64,000 nucleotides of DNA. It comes from Labedella gwakjiensis. GTDB lineage: Bacteria > Actinomycetota > Actinomycetes > Actinomycetales > Microbacteriaceae. Below the pieces are notes generated by a model. The model saw only the letters and a list, made by a program, of their open reading frames with translations. It was not told the DNA's origin and searched no databases. Below, piece after piece: positions 1 to 8,520 of the stretch. Location: assembly GCF_003014675.1 (NCBI RefSeq), contig NZ_PYAU01000001.1:992001-1056000 (forward strand), read 5' to 3'. The position numbers and the translations under genes are program-made. Numbering within the stretch: position 1 is the stretch's first letter; each line of letters begins with the position of its first letter.

Positions 1-691
1 CGAACGGCGTCGCGGGGCGGTCGAGCACGGCGCGCGTGGGTCCCGCGTCGACGACACGTCCCGCCTCGAGCACGACGACCCGGTCGGCGAGTGTGTACGC
101 GTCGAGCACGTCGTGGGTCACGATGATCGCGGTCCGGTCGCGCAGCACCTCGCGCAGCATGCGCCGGATCGCGGGCGCGACCGACACATCGAGCGCGGCC
201 ATCGGCTCGTCGAGCAGCAACAGCTCCGGTTCGGTCGCGAGGGCGCGCGCCACCGCGACGCGCTGCGCCTGGCCCCCGGACAATTCGGCGGGGCGTCGCT
301 CCGCGAGCTCGGAGGCGTCCACCCGCTCGAGCCAGGCAACGGCCCGGTTCCGCGCATCGGCTCGGGACGACCCGGTGCTCCGCGGTCCGAACGCCACGTT
401 CTCGCGCACCGACAGATGGGGGAAGAGGAGCGCATCCTGCGCGAGCATCGAGACGCCGCGCTTCCACGCGGGCAGGGCGACGCGGCGGCGACCGGGCTCT
501 GTGTCGAACAAGACGCGGCCGCCGAGCGTCGCGCGCCCGCGGTCCGGCGAGAGGAGGCCGGCGGTGAGGTTCAGGAGTGTCGACTTGCCCGCACCGTTCG
601 GTCCGAGGATCGCGACGGTCTCGCCGTCCGCGACGGTGATCTCGGCCTCGAATCCGCGAGCGCCCACAGCTGCCTTGAGCCCGAAGGTCAT
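1..691 (-). CDS. modC: Molybdate ABC transporter ATP-binding protein, partial (C-terminus off the left edge)
   Basis: This is the nucleotide-binding subunit that powers molybdate uptake through ModB. About 230 residues are visible. The Walker A loop GPNGAGKST is near residue 35, the ABC signature LSGGQAQR near residue 130, and Walker B (LLLLDEPM) and the H-loop (VTHD) follow. The ATG at 691 overlaps the modB stop as ATGA, so translation is probably coupled. The family is usually about 350 residues with a C-terminal Mop/TOBE domain; that part lies outside the window. The order modA-modB-modC directly after a Mop-domain regulator supports molybdate over sulfate or other oxyanions. Confidence 0.9.
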   Translation of the reverse strand, partial: MTFGLKAAVGARGFEAEITVADGETVAILGPNGAGKSTLLNLTAGLLSPDRGRATLGGRVLFDTEPGRRRVALPAWKRGVSMLAQDALLFPHLSVRENVAFGPRSTGSSRADARNRAVAWLERVDASELAERRPAELSGGQAQRVAVARALATEPELLLLDEPMAALDVSVAPAIRRMLREVLRDRTAIIVTHDVLDAYTLADRVVVLEAGRVVDAGPTRAVLDRPATPF

Positions 692-1569
692 GAGACTCCC
701 CCGTCGAACCGTCGACCGTTCGCCTCGCCCACCCGATGCGCCACGGCGACGACGATCACGGCCACCACCACGAGCACGAGAGAGAGCGCGACGGCCGCGT
801 CCGGGTCGGTCTCCCGCTGCAAGTAGATCTCGAGCGGGAGGGTGCGCGTGACACCCTGGAGCGAGCCGGCGAACGTGAGTGTGGCACCGAACTCGCCGAG
901 CGCACGGGCGAACGACAGCACCGCACCCGAGACGAGCGCCGGCAGCACGAGCGGCAGCGTGACGCGGCGCAGCACGGTGGTCGGTCGGGCTCCCAGGGTC
1001 GCGCTGACCGCCTCGAAGCGTGTACCGACGGAGCGCAGCGCGCCCTCGAGACTGAGCACGAGGAACGGGAGCGCCACGAACGTCTGCGCGAGCACGACGG
1101 CGGTGGTCGAGAACGCGATCGTCACCCCGAACGCCTCGAAGCCCTGCCCGAGCAGCCCGCGGCGCCCGAACGTGTACAGCAGCGCGATGCCGCCCACAAC
1201 GGGCGGCAGCACGAGCGGGAGCAGAACGAGCGAGCGCAGGATCCGCTGCCCCCGGAACTCCGTGCGAGCGAGCACGATCGCCATCGGCACCCCGAACACG
1301 ACGCACAACGCCGTCGCGGCGAGCGAGGTGCGTAGGCTCAGCGCGAGCGCATCGAGCGACGAGGGCGACGTGACGAGCGGCACGAATTCGGCCCAATTCA
1401 CGCGCAGCACCATCGCGAGGAGCGGCACGAGGACGAACGCGGCTCCGACCCCTGCGACGGCGACCACCCATCCGGGCACGCCCAAGGCGGCGGAGCGAGC
1501 CGCGCCGACGCGAGCGGGGCCCGCCGGGCGCCTAGGGCTGGCCGAAACCGGCGGCTTCGAGGACGTCAC
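688..1569 (-). CDS. modB: Molybdate ABC transporter permease
   Basis: This is a 293-residue inner-membrane permease of the ModB/CysT-like type that forms the molybdate channel. It has a short polar N-terminus (about 30 residues) followed by hydrophobic segments spread along the chain. The conserved EAA-type cytoplasmic loop appears around [15 protein letters not shown], and the [14 protein letters not shown] stretch is typical of ModB. The ATG overlaps the end of modA by 38 bases. A shorter start inside the polar N-terminus is possible, but no better ribosome-binding site is visible there. It sits between modA and modC in one operon. Confidence 0.9.
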   Translation of the reverse strand: MTSSKPPVSASPRRPAGPARVGAARSAALGVPGWVVAVAGVGAAFVLVPLLAMVLRVNWAEFVPLVTSPSSLDALALSLRTSLAATALCVVFGVPMAIVLARTEFRGQRILRSLVLLPLVLPPVVGGIALLYTFGRRGLLGQGFEAFGVTIAFSTTAVVLAQTFVALPFLVLSLEGALRSVGTRFEAVSATLGARPTTVLRRVTLPLVLPALVSGAVLSFARALGEFGATLTFAGSLQGVTRTLPLEIYLQRETDPDAAVALSLVLVVVAVIVVAVAHRVGEANGRRFDGGVS

Positions 1570-2335
1570 GACCGACCTCCCCCGTCACGAACTCGACGAA
1601 CGCCTCGGCCAGGTCGGCATCGGCCGACGCCGCGAGGGGGGCGATCGGGTACACGTTGACGGCCTCGTCGGACTCCGGGAAGTCGATCCCCTCCACCGCG
1701 TCTCCCGCGGCGATCACGTCGGTGACGTAGACGAGACCGGCGTCGGCCTCCCCGCTCGTCACCTTGCCGAGCACGTCCGTGACGGACGACTCCTCGCTCA
1801 CCGGCGCGATGTCCACGCCCGTCGTCTTCTCGAGGGTGGCCGTCGCCGCACCGCACGGCACCTGGGGGGCGCAGATCACCGTCTTCACACCCGGCTTCGC
1901 GAGGTCGGCGAACGTCTCCACCTCGGCGGGGTTGTCCGGCGGCGTCACGATCTCCAGGGTGTTGGTGGCGAAGTCCACGGCGTCGGCCGCATCGACGAGC
2001 CCTTCCTCTGTCAGCTTCGCCATGTTCTTCTCGTCCGCCGACGCGAAGACGTCGGCCGGTGCGCCTTCGACGATCTGCGTGACGAGGTCGGAGGACCCGG
2101 CGAACGTCAGCGACACCGTGACGTCCGGATGCGCCGACTCGAACTGCTCCTTCAGGTCCGTGAAGGTGGCTTGCAGTGAGGCCGCAGCGAACACCGTGAT
2201 GGTTCCGTCGAGGGCGTCGGCCTGGGCGCTCGCGTCGGGGTCGGACGCCGGGGCGGTCGAGCCGGAGCAGCCGGCGAGAGCGACGACGGCGAGGGACGCG
2301 AGCAGCGCCACGGCGGCTCTCGAGGATCGGATCAC
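1532..2335 (-). CDS. modA: Molybdate ABC transporter substrate-binding lipoprotein
   Basis: This is the extracellular molybdate-binding lipoprotein (267 residues). I chose the GTG at 2335 because it is preceded by GGAAAGG at good spacing and gives a compact lipoprotein signal: positive residues, a hydrophobic core and the lipobox LAGC. The mature protein shows the ModA pattern [16 protein letters not shown] and [12 protein letters not shown], which line the oxyanion site, then a [10 protein letters not shown] segment. A longer reading with an upstream ATG would add an arginine-rich N-terminus that looks like out-of-frame translation of the preceding gene. The start lies 2 bases after the stop of the regulator gene, so the four genes form one operon. 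Confidence 0.9.
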   Translation of the reverse strand: MIRSSRAAVALLASLAVVALAGCSGSTAPASDPDASAQADALDGTITVFAAASLQATFTDLKEQFESAHPDVTVSLTFAGSSDLVTQIVEGAPADVFASADEKNMAKLTEEGLVDAADAVDFATNTLEIVTPPDNPAEVETFADLAKPGVKTVICAPQVPCGAATATLEKTTGVDIAPVSEESSVTDVLGKVTSGEADAGLVYVTDVIAAGDAVEGIDFPESDEAVNVYPIAPLAASADADLAEAFVEFVTGEVGRDVLEAAGFGQP

Positions 2336-2337
2336 GG

Positions 2338-2742
2338 TCAGGCCTTTCCGCCGGGAGTCTCGACGATGACGTTCGTGGCCTTCATGACGGCGATCGCGAC
2401 GGACCCGGGTTCGAGCCCGAGCTCGCGCACCGCCTCGCTGCTCATGAGGGAGACGATGCGGTGCGGCCCGCACTGCAGCTCCACCTGCGCCATGACCGTG
2501 TCGGCGATGATCTCGGTGACGACGCCGACGAGCCGGTTCCGCGCCGAGCGACCGATCTCCGACGGGTCCGCGGGCAGCACAGCGTTCTCGCGCGCGAGCC
2601 GCGCGACCGCGAGGGCGTCCACGACGGTGCGTCCGCTGCCGTCCTTCTCGCTCGCGAGGACGCCGGTGTCGACCCAGCGCCGCACCGTGTCATCGCTCAC
2701 CCCGAGGAACCGCGAAGCGTCCTTGATCCGTATCTGCGTCAC
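2338..2742 (-). CDS. Molybdenum-responsive regulator: helix-turn-helix plus Mop/TOBE domain
   Basis: This is a 134-residue protein with a MerR/excisionase-like DNA-binding helix-turn-helix at residues 1-50 (IRIKDASRFLGVSDDTVRRWVD) and a single molybdate-binding Mop/TOBE domain at about 65-130 (SARNRLVGVVTEIIADTVMAQVEL). The architecture matches the small HTH-Mop proteins found at the head of actinobacterial mod operons and probably senses molybdate to control this operon; that role is inferred. It starts with GTG. A TAGGAT box at 2750-2755 is about 7 bases from the start, which would give a leaderless mRNA. The promoter must lie in the 44-base gap and may reach into the 3' end of the next gene. 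Confidence 0.8.
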   Translation of the reverse strand: MTQIRIKDASRFLGVSDDTVRRWVDTGVLASEKDGSGRTVVDALAVARLARENAVLPADPSEIGRSARNRLVGVVTEIIADTVMAQVELQCGPHRIVSLMSSEAVRELGLEPGSVAIAVMKATNVIVETPGGKA

Positions 2743-2786
2743 GAAGACGATCCTACGTGTGCAGATGCGGAGAGGATACCCCGTCT

Positions 2787-4013
2787 TCAGCGACGACGCG
2801 CGCCGGTGATCTCCGTGCGGGCGAGCGCCGAGCGAATGTCGGCGACGAGGTCGTCGGCGTCCTCGAGGCCGACGGACAGGCGCAGATGACCGTAGGTGCG
2901 GAAGCCCTCCGGATAGCCGTCGCTCCCGCCGCGCGCACCCGGCCCCACGTGCACGATGAGCGACTCGTCGTGCCCGAGCGAGACCGCGGACGTGATCACG
3001 CGCAGGTTCGACACGAAGCGGTTCTGCGTCGCGGGATCGCCGTCGAGGGCGAACGCGAGCATCGCGCCGTATCCGCGCCCGCCGAACTGCCGGGTCGCGA
3101 GCGCGTGCTGGGCGTGCCCCTCGAGACCCGGGAACTCGACGAACGCGATCCGCGGGTCGTCGGCGAGTACGCGGGCGACCCGCTGGGCGGACGCGAGATG
3201 CTGCGCGAGACGGAGCGGCAGCGTGACGGAGCCGCGCATGATGAGCCAGGCGTTGAACGGGGAGATGACGCCGCCCACGTCCACGAGGGCGTCGTGTCGG
3301 ATCCGGTCGACGAGGGCGGACGAGCCGATCACCGCTCCGCCCATCGCATCTCCGTGGCCGTTGATGTATTTCGTGAGCGAGTGGACGACGAGATCCGCGC
3401 CGTCCGCGAGCGCGCGGTAGAACGGCGGCGGAGTGAAGGTGGCGTCCACGGTGAGGAGCGCACCCGCGTCGTGAGCGATGGCGGCGAGCGCCCCGACGTC
3501 CGCCACCGTTGTCGTGGGGTTCGCGATCGTCTCCGCGTGCAGGATGCGGGTGTTCGGCCGGATCGCCGACCGGACCGCGTCCAGGTCGGAGACGTCGACG
3601 AACGTCGCCTCGACGCCGTAGCGCTCGGGCAGGAGTTCGGAGAACAGCCGCCAGACCGCCTCGTACGTCACGTTCGAGACGACGACGTGGTCGCCCGATC
3701 TCAGGAGCGTGAAGAACACGGCGTGCAGTGCGGCGACCCCGGTGGCGAAGGCCGCCGCCTCCTCTCCCCCCTCCAGCGCGGCGAGCTTCGCCTCGAGCGC
3801 GAGCTGGTTGACTCCCCCGTTCCGCGTGTACATGAGGACGTCCGTGCCGGACCAGTTCATCGCGGCCGGGTCATCCGGCAGCAGATAGGAGTTCGCCATG
3901 ACGATCGGCGTGCGGATGGCGCCGGAGCCGGCGTCGATCATGTTGCCGGCGTGCACGGCCGCGGTGTGGTCGCCGATCGAGCTGACGTCGTCCTTGTCCG
4001 GCTGCGTGGTCAT
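2787..4013 (-). CDS. PLP-dependent trans-sulfuration-type enzyme (cystathionine/methionine gamma-lyase family)
   Basis: This is a 408-residue fold-type I PLP enzyme of the Cys/Met metabolism family, acting on sulfur amino acids such as cystathionine, homocysteine or methionine in the cytoplasm. Visible motifs are the N-terminal TAAVHAG, the TRNGGVNQLALEAKLAALEGGE segment that binds the cofactor of the partner subunit, the PLP-binding Asp in LLTVDATFTPP, and the Schiff-base lysine K215 in HSLTKYINGHGD. The C-terminus has the family's RLSVGLED motif. Whether it is a gamma-lyase, a beta-lyase or a gamma-synthase cannot be decided from sequence alone. The ATG at 4013 directly abuts GGAGG, an unusually close ribosome-binding site. 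Confidence 0.85.
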   Translation of the reverse strand: MTTQPDKDDVSSIGDHTAAVHAGNMIDAGSGAIRTPIVMANSYLLPDDPAAMNWSGTDVLMYTRNGGVNQLALEAKLAALEGGEEAAAFATGVAALHAVFFTLLRSGDHVVVSNVTYEAVWRLFSELLPERYGVEATFVDVSDLDAVRSAIRPNTRILHAETIANPTTTVADVGALAAIAHDAGALLTVDATFTPPPFYRALADGADLVVHSLTKYINGHGDAMGGAVIGSSALVDRIRHDALVDVGGVISPFNAWLIMRGSVTLPLRLAQHLASAQRVARVLADDPRIAFVEFPGLEGHAQHALATRQFGGRGYGAMLAFALDGDPATQNRFVSNLRVITSAVSLGHDESLIVHVGPGARGGSDGYPEGFRTYGHLRLSVGLEDADDLVADIRSALARTEITGARRR

Positions 4014-4113
4014 CCTCCGACCGTACCGAACCCCGCCAGCACATCTCGCGAGGTGTCGCAATCTGTCGTGCTCAGCGCCGCATCGGCAACAGAACGCGAC
4101 ACAACAGGGGAGG

Positions 4114-4884
4114 TCAGGGGCGGAGGGTGAGGATCTCGGCACCGTCCTCGGTGATCGCGATCGTGTGCTCGCTGTGCGCCGTGCGGCAGCCCGTGGCACT
4201 CCGCAGCGTCCAGCCGTCGGCGTCGGTGACGAGCACATCGGTGTCGGCCATGACCCAGGGCTCGATGGCGAGGAGGAGGCCGGGACGCAGGCGATACCCC
4301 CGGCCGGGGCGGCCCGCGTTCGCGATGTGCGGGTCCTGATGCATCGTCGACCCGACTCCGTGGCCCCCGAACTCGAGGTTGATCGGATATCCGGCGTCGG
4401 AGAGGACCGCGCCGATCGCGTGCGAGAGGTCGCCGATGCGAGCACCCGGACGCGCGACCTCGATGGCGGCGGCGAGGGCGCGCTCGGTCGCGTCGATCAT
4501 CGCGAGGCTCGCCGCGGGCCGTGCTGCACCGACGAGGAAGGACACGGCGGAGTCCGCGACGATGCCGTCGAGCGACACCGCGAGGTCGAGGGTGAGCAGG
4601 TCGCCGTCCGCAAGAGCATAGTCGCGCGGTCGGCCGTGCAGGACGGCGTCGTTGACCGACGTGCAGATGTAGTGGGCGAACGGACCGTCGCCGAACGACG
4701 GCGCGTAGTCGACGTAGCACGAGACGGCTCCGGCCTCGAGGATCATCTCCCGCGCCCAGCGGTCGATGTCGAGCAGGTTCGTCCCCACCCGGACGCGGCC
4801 CCTCAGCGCCTGCAGGATACGGCCGACGAGCGCACCCGTCGCCCGGGCGCGGCTCAGCTCGATGGGGCTGACGATCTCGATCAT
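4114..4884 (-). CDS. map: Type I methionine aminopeptidase
   Basis: This is a 256-residue metallo-aminopeptidase that removes the initiator methionine from nascent proteins. All five metal ligands of the pita-bread fold are seen in order: Asp in LLTLDLAVSLDG, Asp in IVADSAVSF, His in FGGHGVGSTMHQDP, Glu in LLAIEPWVM and Glu in HSEHTIAITEDG. The substrate-pocket His is in VNDAVLHGRP, where most family members have VNEVVCHG. It has no SH3-like or zinc-finger N-terminal extension. It diverges from a small XRE regulator across a perfect palindrome, so it may be a regulated second MetAP rather than the housekeeping copy; that is inference. Confidence 0.9.
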   Translation of the reverse strand: MIEIVSPIELSRARATGALVGRILQALRGRVRVGTNLLDIDRWAREMILEAGAVSCYVDYAPSFGDGPFAHYICTSVNDAVLHGRPRDYALADGDLLTLDLAVSLDGIVADSAVSFLVGAARPAASLAMIDATERALAAAIEVARPGARIGDLSHAIGAVLSDAGYPINLEFGGHGVGSTMHQDPHIANAGRPGRGYRLRPGLLLAIEPWVMADTDVLVTDADGWTLRSATGCRTAHSEHTIAITEDGAEILTLRP

Positions 4885-4914
4885 GGTGTCCTCGTATTCA
4901 TAGCACCAATAACT

Positions 4915-4938
4915 ATACCGGGATGATCATCCCGGTAT
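4915..4938. promoter_or_regulatory. Perfect 24-bp palindrome between map and the XRE gene (probable operator)
   Basis: The half-site is ATACCGGGATGA followed immediately by its exact reverse complement. On the minus strand it ends in TATAGT, a good -10 box for map. On the plus strand it runs into TTACAAT just ahead of the XRE start codon. An operator here could therefore shut both promoters at once. The neighbouring XRE protein is the natural candidate ligand. Confidence 0.75.
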
Positions 4939-4950
4939 TACAATAGGAGC

Positions 4951-5229
4951 ATGGTCCGTCTGCCCCTGTCCCCCTCCGAGGTCGAGCGCGGCCAGCGCCT
5001 CGGCGCCCTCCTGCGTAGAGCCCGCGGCGAGCGCTCGATGCTCGACGTCGCCCTCGATGCGGGCGTGTCACCCGAGACGCTGAGGAAGATCGAGTCGGGG
5101 CGCGTCGCGACGCCGTCCTTCCCCACGATCGCGGCGATCGCCGACGTGCTCGGCCTCTCGCTCGACGCCGTCTGGTCCGAGATCGACGGGTCGGCGCGCC
5201 CGGTCGCACGCAAGCGCCTCGCGTCCTGA
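4951..5229 (+). CDS. Small XRE-family helix-turn-helix regulator
   Basis: This 92-residue protein is almost entirely one XRE/Cro-type helix-turn-helix domain. Residues 14-70 carry GQRLGALLRRARGERSML, with recognition helix VSPETLRKIESGR and the closing AIADVLGLSLDAV. There is no ligand-binding domain. AGGAG lies only one base before the ATG. The gene is divergent from map across the 24-bp palindrome, so autoregulation and control of map are likely but inferred. Confidence 0.8.
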   Translation: MVRLPLSPSEVERGQRLGALLRRARGERSMLDVALDAGVSPETLRKIESGRVATPSFPTIAAIADVLGLSLDAVWSEIDGSARPVARKRLAS

Positions 5230-5263
5230 CGATGGACGCCCGTCGGCGACCATCACCCTGACG

Positions 5264-6331
5264 TCAGGCGCGGGAGGCCCGCGACCGAGCCGGCGCCACG
5301 GGCGCGTCCGCGTCGACCACGCGCGGGGGCGCGACGCTGCCGCGCACGATGAGTTCGGTGGGGCGCAGCGGCGGGTCCGGGGTCTCCTCGTCGCCGAGCA
5401 CCGAGAGGACGAGGGTCATGGCGTCGCGACCGAGTCCGCGGAAGTCCTGCCGCACCGTCGAGAGCGGCGGCGAGAGGAACTCGGCCTCCGGCTGATCGTC
5501 GAATCCGATGACGCTCACGTCACCCGGGACGTCGAGTCCGGCCACGGCGAACGCGCGCATGACGCCGATCGCCATCTGGTCGTTGGACACGAACACCGCG
5601 GTGAAGTCGCGCTGTTCGGCGAGCACCCTCCCGATCTCGAAACCGCTCTCCGGAGACCAATCGCCCTCGAGCGGCTCCCGCGCCACGAGCCCGCGGTCGG
5701 AAAGGCCCGTGAACCACGCTCGCGCACGCTCCGACGCGTCCATCGACCCCTCGGGCCCGCGCACGTGCCGGATCTCGCGATGCCCGAGCTCCACGAGGTA
5801 GTCGACGGCAGCCCGTGCCCCGGCGAACTGGTCGAGCGTCACGCGGTGACGCACGCCGCGCTGCTCCGAGGCCACGGTGACGAGCGGCACGCCGAGCTCG
5901 ACACCCTCGAGCGCATCGACGCCCGCGCGGTCGGTGGCGATGAGCACGATCGCCTCCACGTTCTGACGCACCAGGAGCTCGGCGGCGGCGCGCAGCTCGG
6001 AGACGTCGGTGCGCATCATGCTCGCCGTGATCACGGCATACCTCGCGTCGCGCGCGGCCGCGTTGAAGTGCAGCGCCGTCGAGGACGGCCCACGCTCGGC
6101 GGCCCCGGTGACCACGAGGCCGATCGTGCGCGAGCGGCGCGTGACGAGCGCGCGGGCCGCGGGCGACGGCACGTACCGGAGCTGCGCTATCGCCTTCTCG
6201 ACACGTTCACGCGTGACCGGACGCACGTTCGGCAGGTCGTTGAGGACCCGCGACACCGTCTGGTGCGACACCCCGGCGAGCCGCGCGACATCGAAGATCG
6301 TCGCGGCCCGCGCTTTCTCGGGTTCACTCAC
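5264..6331 (-). CDS. LacI-family transcriptional regulator of the sugar importer
   Basis: This is a 355-residue repressor. The LacI helix-turn-helix and hinge occupy residues 9-65 (TIFDVARLAGVSHQTVSRVLND, then YVPSPAARALVTRRSRTIGL), followed by a periplasmic-binding-protein-like sugar domain with the typical GFDDQPEAEFLSPPLSTVRQD motif. It lies 96 bp after the last permease of the YtfQ/R/T-YjfF-type operon on the same strand, so it may be co-transcribed or use its own promoter in that gap. Two LacI-type operator candidates upstream of the binding-protein gene (11360-11373 and 11448-11461) are its likely targets. The C-terminus ends in an Arg/Ala-rich tail. Confidence 0.88.
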   Translation of the reverse strand: MSEPEKARAATIFDVARLAGVSHQTVSRVLNDLPNVRPVTRERVEKAIAQLRYVPSPAARALVTRRSRTIGLVVTGAAERGPSSTALHFNAAARDARYAVITASMMRTDVSELRAAAELLVRQNVEAIVLIATDRAGVDALEGVELGVPLVTVASEQRGVRHRVTLDQFAGARAAVDYLVELGHREIRHVRGPEGSMDASERARAWFTGLSDRGLVAREPLEGDWSPESGFEIGRVLAEQRDFTAVFVSNDQMAIGVMRAFAVAGLDVPGDVSVIGFDDQPEAEFLSPPLSTVRQDFRGLGRDAMTLVLSVLGDEETPDPPLRPTELIVRGSVAPPRVVDADAPVAPARSRASRA

Positions 6332-6427
6332 CGTCGGCTCCTCGTCGGCGCCAGCGCGCGCCTCTCGTCAGGGTAGCGCCTCGTTCCTGTGTCACGGCGG
6401 ACAGGGTTAGGGTCAGGGTCGCAGCGG

Positions 6428-7477
6428 TCAGCGCCGCCGGGATGTCAGCACCTTCTGCAGGATGATGAACACGAGCAGGAGACCGCCGATGAAGATGCGC
6501 GTCCACCAGCTCGAGAGGGTGCCCTCGAACGTGATGATCGTCTGGATGATCCCCAGCACGAGCACACCCAGCACGGAGCCGAGAACGAAGCCGAAGCCGC
6601 CCGTGAGGAGCGTGCCGCCGATGACGACGGCGGCGATCGCGTCGAGCTCGGTGCCGATGGCGCTCAGCGGGTAGCCGGAGAGCGTGTAGAAGGTGAAGAG
6701 CACGCCGGCGAGACCCGAGCAGAACCCGCTGATCACGTAGACGATGACCTTGGTGCGCGCGACGGGGAGGCCCATGAGCATGCCGGAGTGCTCGCCGCCG
6801 CCGATCGCGTACACCGTGCGGCCGAAGCGCGTGTAGTGCAGCACCCACACGGCGATCGCGATCACGACGAGCACGATCACGACGCTCGGCGTGATGCTGA
6901 GGCCGCCGCCGAGCGGGATCCGCGTCACGGCGAACGCCACGAAGGTGGGCTCGGTGATGGAGATCGAGTTCTGCGAGATCACGTAGCAGAGGCCGCGGGC
7001 GAGGAACATCGCGGCGAGCGTCGCGATGAACGGCTGCACCTCGAAGATGTGGATCATGAGCCCCACGAGGAGGCCGAGCACGCTCGTGATCACGAGGATC
7101 AAGGGGATGACGACACCCGGCGACCATCCGCTCTGCAGCAGGCTCGCGGCGATCATGCCGGACAGGGCGACGACGGCGCCGACCGAGAGGTCGATGCCGC
7201 CCGTGAGGATCACGAACGTCATGCCCACGGCGAGCACGATGAGGTACGCGTTGTCGACGAAGAGGTTGAGGAACACCTGTCCGGAGAGGAAAGCCGGGTA
7301 CCGGGCTCCTCCGATCGCGAAGACCGCGACGAAGAGGATGGCCGTGACGAGCACGGGTCCGGACTTCGGGCTCGTGAAGGCGTCGCGGACGCGGTCGAGG
7401 ACGGAACGGCGGGCGGCGGGGCGGGGCACGAACGGGGCGTCGGGGCGCGGGGCGCGCTCGGGGGCGATGGTGCTCAT
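6428..7477 (-). CDS. Sugar ABC transporter permease, YjfF-like
   Basis: This is a 349-residue permease of the BPD_transp_2 (ribose/galactose-type) family. About 38 polar N-terminal residues precede the first membrane helix, and roughly 8-10 helices follow. The conserved VGMTFVILTGGIDLSVGAVVALSG segment is the hallmark of the family. The start is the ATG that overlaps the preceding permease stop (ATGA); the open frame continues upstream but only as a shadow of that gene. It is paired with the YtfT-like permease to form the channel, as in the E. coli galactofuranose importer. Substrate assignment rests on similarity only. Confidence 0.88.
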   Translation of the reverse strand: MSTIAPERAPRPDAPFVPRPAARRSVLDRVRDAFTSPKSGPVLVTAILFVAVFAIGGARYPAFLSGQVFLNLFVDNAYLIVLAVGMTFVILTGGIDLSVGAVVALSGMIAASLLQSGWSPGVVIPLILVITSVLGLLVGLMIHIFEVQPFIATLAAMFLARGLCYVISQNSISITEPTFVAFAVTRIPLGGGLSITPSVVIVLVVIAIAVWVLHYTRFGRTVYAIGGGEHSGMLMGLPVARTKVIVYVISGFCSGLAGVLFTFYTLSGYPLSAIGTELDAIAAVVIGGTLLTGGFGFVLGSVLGVLVLGIIQTIITFEGTLSSWWTRIFIGGLLLVFIILQKVLTSRRR

Positions 7478-8520
7478 GATGTGGCCACCCCCGCTCCGAC
7501 TCGCGGCGTGAGCCGTCTGCGCCATCTCCCGAACGCCGCCGTCGTGGCGGGCGACTGCAGGAGGCACACGATCGTGACGACGGCGGCCTTGAACACCATC
7601 GTGACGATGGGCGAGATGCCCACCGTGTAGACGGTGGTCACGAGGGTCTGGATTACGAGGGCGCCGACGAGCGTGCCGACGAGCGAGTAGCGGCCGCCCG
7701 CGAGCGACGTGCCGCCGATCACGACGGCGAGGATCGCGTCGAGCTCGATGAAGAGGCCCGTGTTGTTGGCATCGGCGGCCGTCTGGTTGGCCGTGAGGAT
7801 GAGGCCCGCGATCGCTGCGCACAGGGCGCAGAACGTATAGACGGCGAAGAGCAGGCCGCGGGCACGGACGCCGGCCTGCCGGCTCGCCTCCGGGTTGATG
7901 CCGACGGCTTCGATGAGCATGCCGAGCGCCGTGCGTCGGGTGAGGAGGGCTGCGATCGCGAAGATCACGGCGGCGATGAGCACCGCGACGGGCACGCCGA
8001 GCGCGAAGCCCGACCCGAGCGCCTTGAACGGCGGCGAGTTCACGGTGAGGATCTGACCCTCCGTGATGAGCATCGCGATGCCGCGGCCGGCGGTCATGAG
8101 GACGAGGGTCGCGATGATCGGCTGGATCCCGATCACCGACACGAGGAAGCCGTTCCACACCCCGAGGACGAGGGCGATCACCACGGCGACGGCGACGGCC
8201 GTCGCGACGGTCGCGATGCTGCCCGGAGTGGACGAGCCGAGGATGATCGAGCACGCGACGGCACCGGAGATGGCGCACACGGCGCCGACGGAGAGGTCGA
8301 TGCCACGGGTCGCGATGACGAGCGTCATGCCGATCGCGATGATGAGCGTCGGCGCACCGTTGCGCAGGATGTCGATGACGGAGCCGAAGAGGTGGCCGTC
8401 CTTCACCGTGATGGAGAGGAAGCCGGGGAAGGCGATGACGTTGACGATGACGAGCACGACGAGCATGGCGATGGGCCAGAACAGGCGGCTCGAGAAGGCG
8501 CGGGCGACGAAGGCGTTCAC
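7474..8520 (-). CDS. Sugar ABC transporter permease, YtfT-like
   Basis: This is a 348-residue BPD_transp_2-family permease with about ten hydrophobic segments. The family signature IAIGMTLVIATRGIDLSVGAVCAISG sits near residue 60, and VIGGTSLAGGRYSLVGTLVGALVI lies towards the C-terminus. It starts with a GTG that overlaps the ATPase stop (GTGA), and its own stop overlaps the next start (ATGA), so ATPase and both permeases are tightly coupled. The two-permease layout with one double ATPase and a soluble binding protein is that of the YtfQRT-YjfF furanose importer. Confidence 0.88.
   Translation of the reverse strand: MNAFVARAFSSRLFWPIAMLVVLVIVNVIAFPGFLSITVKDGHLFGSVIDILRNGAPTLIIAIGMTLVIATRGIDLSVGAVCAISGAVACSIILGSSTPGSIATVATAVAVAVVIALVLGVWNGFLVSVIGIQPIIATLVLMTAGRGIAMLITEGQILTVNSPPFKALGSGFALGVPVAVLIAAVIFAIAALLTRRTALGMLIEAVGINPEASRQAGVRARGLLFAVYTFCALCAAIAGLILTANQTAADANNTGLFIELDAILAVVIGGTSLAGGRYSLVGTLVGALVIQTLVTTVYTVGISPIVTMVFKAAVVTIVCLLQSPATTAAFGRWRRRLTPRVGAGVATS

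Noticed and set aside
2743-2788. GAAGACG/CGTCTTC pair upstream of the mod operon as a molybdate operator
   Set aside because: The arms are short and lie partly inside the neighbouring coding region; nothing matches a known ModE site.
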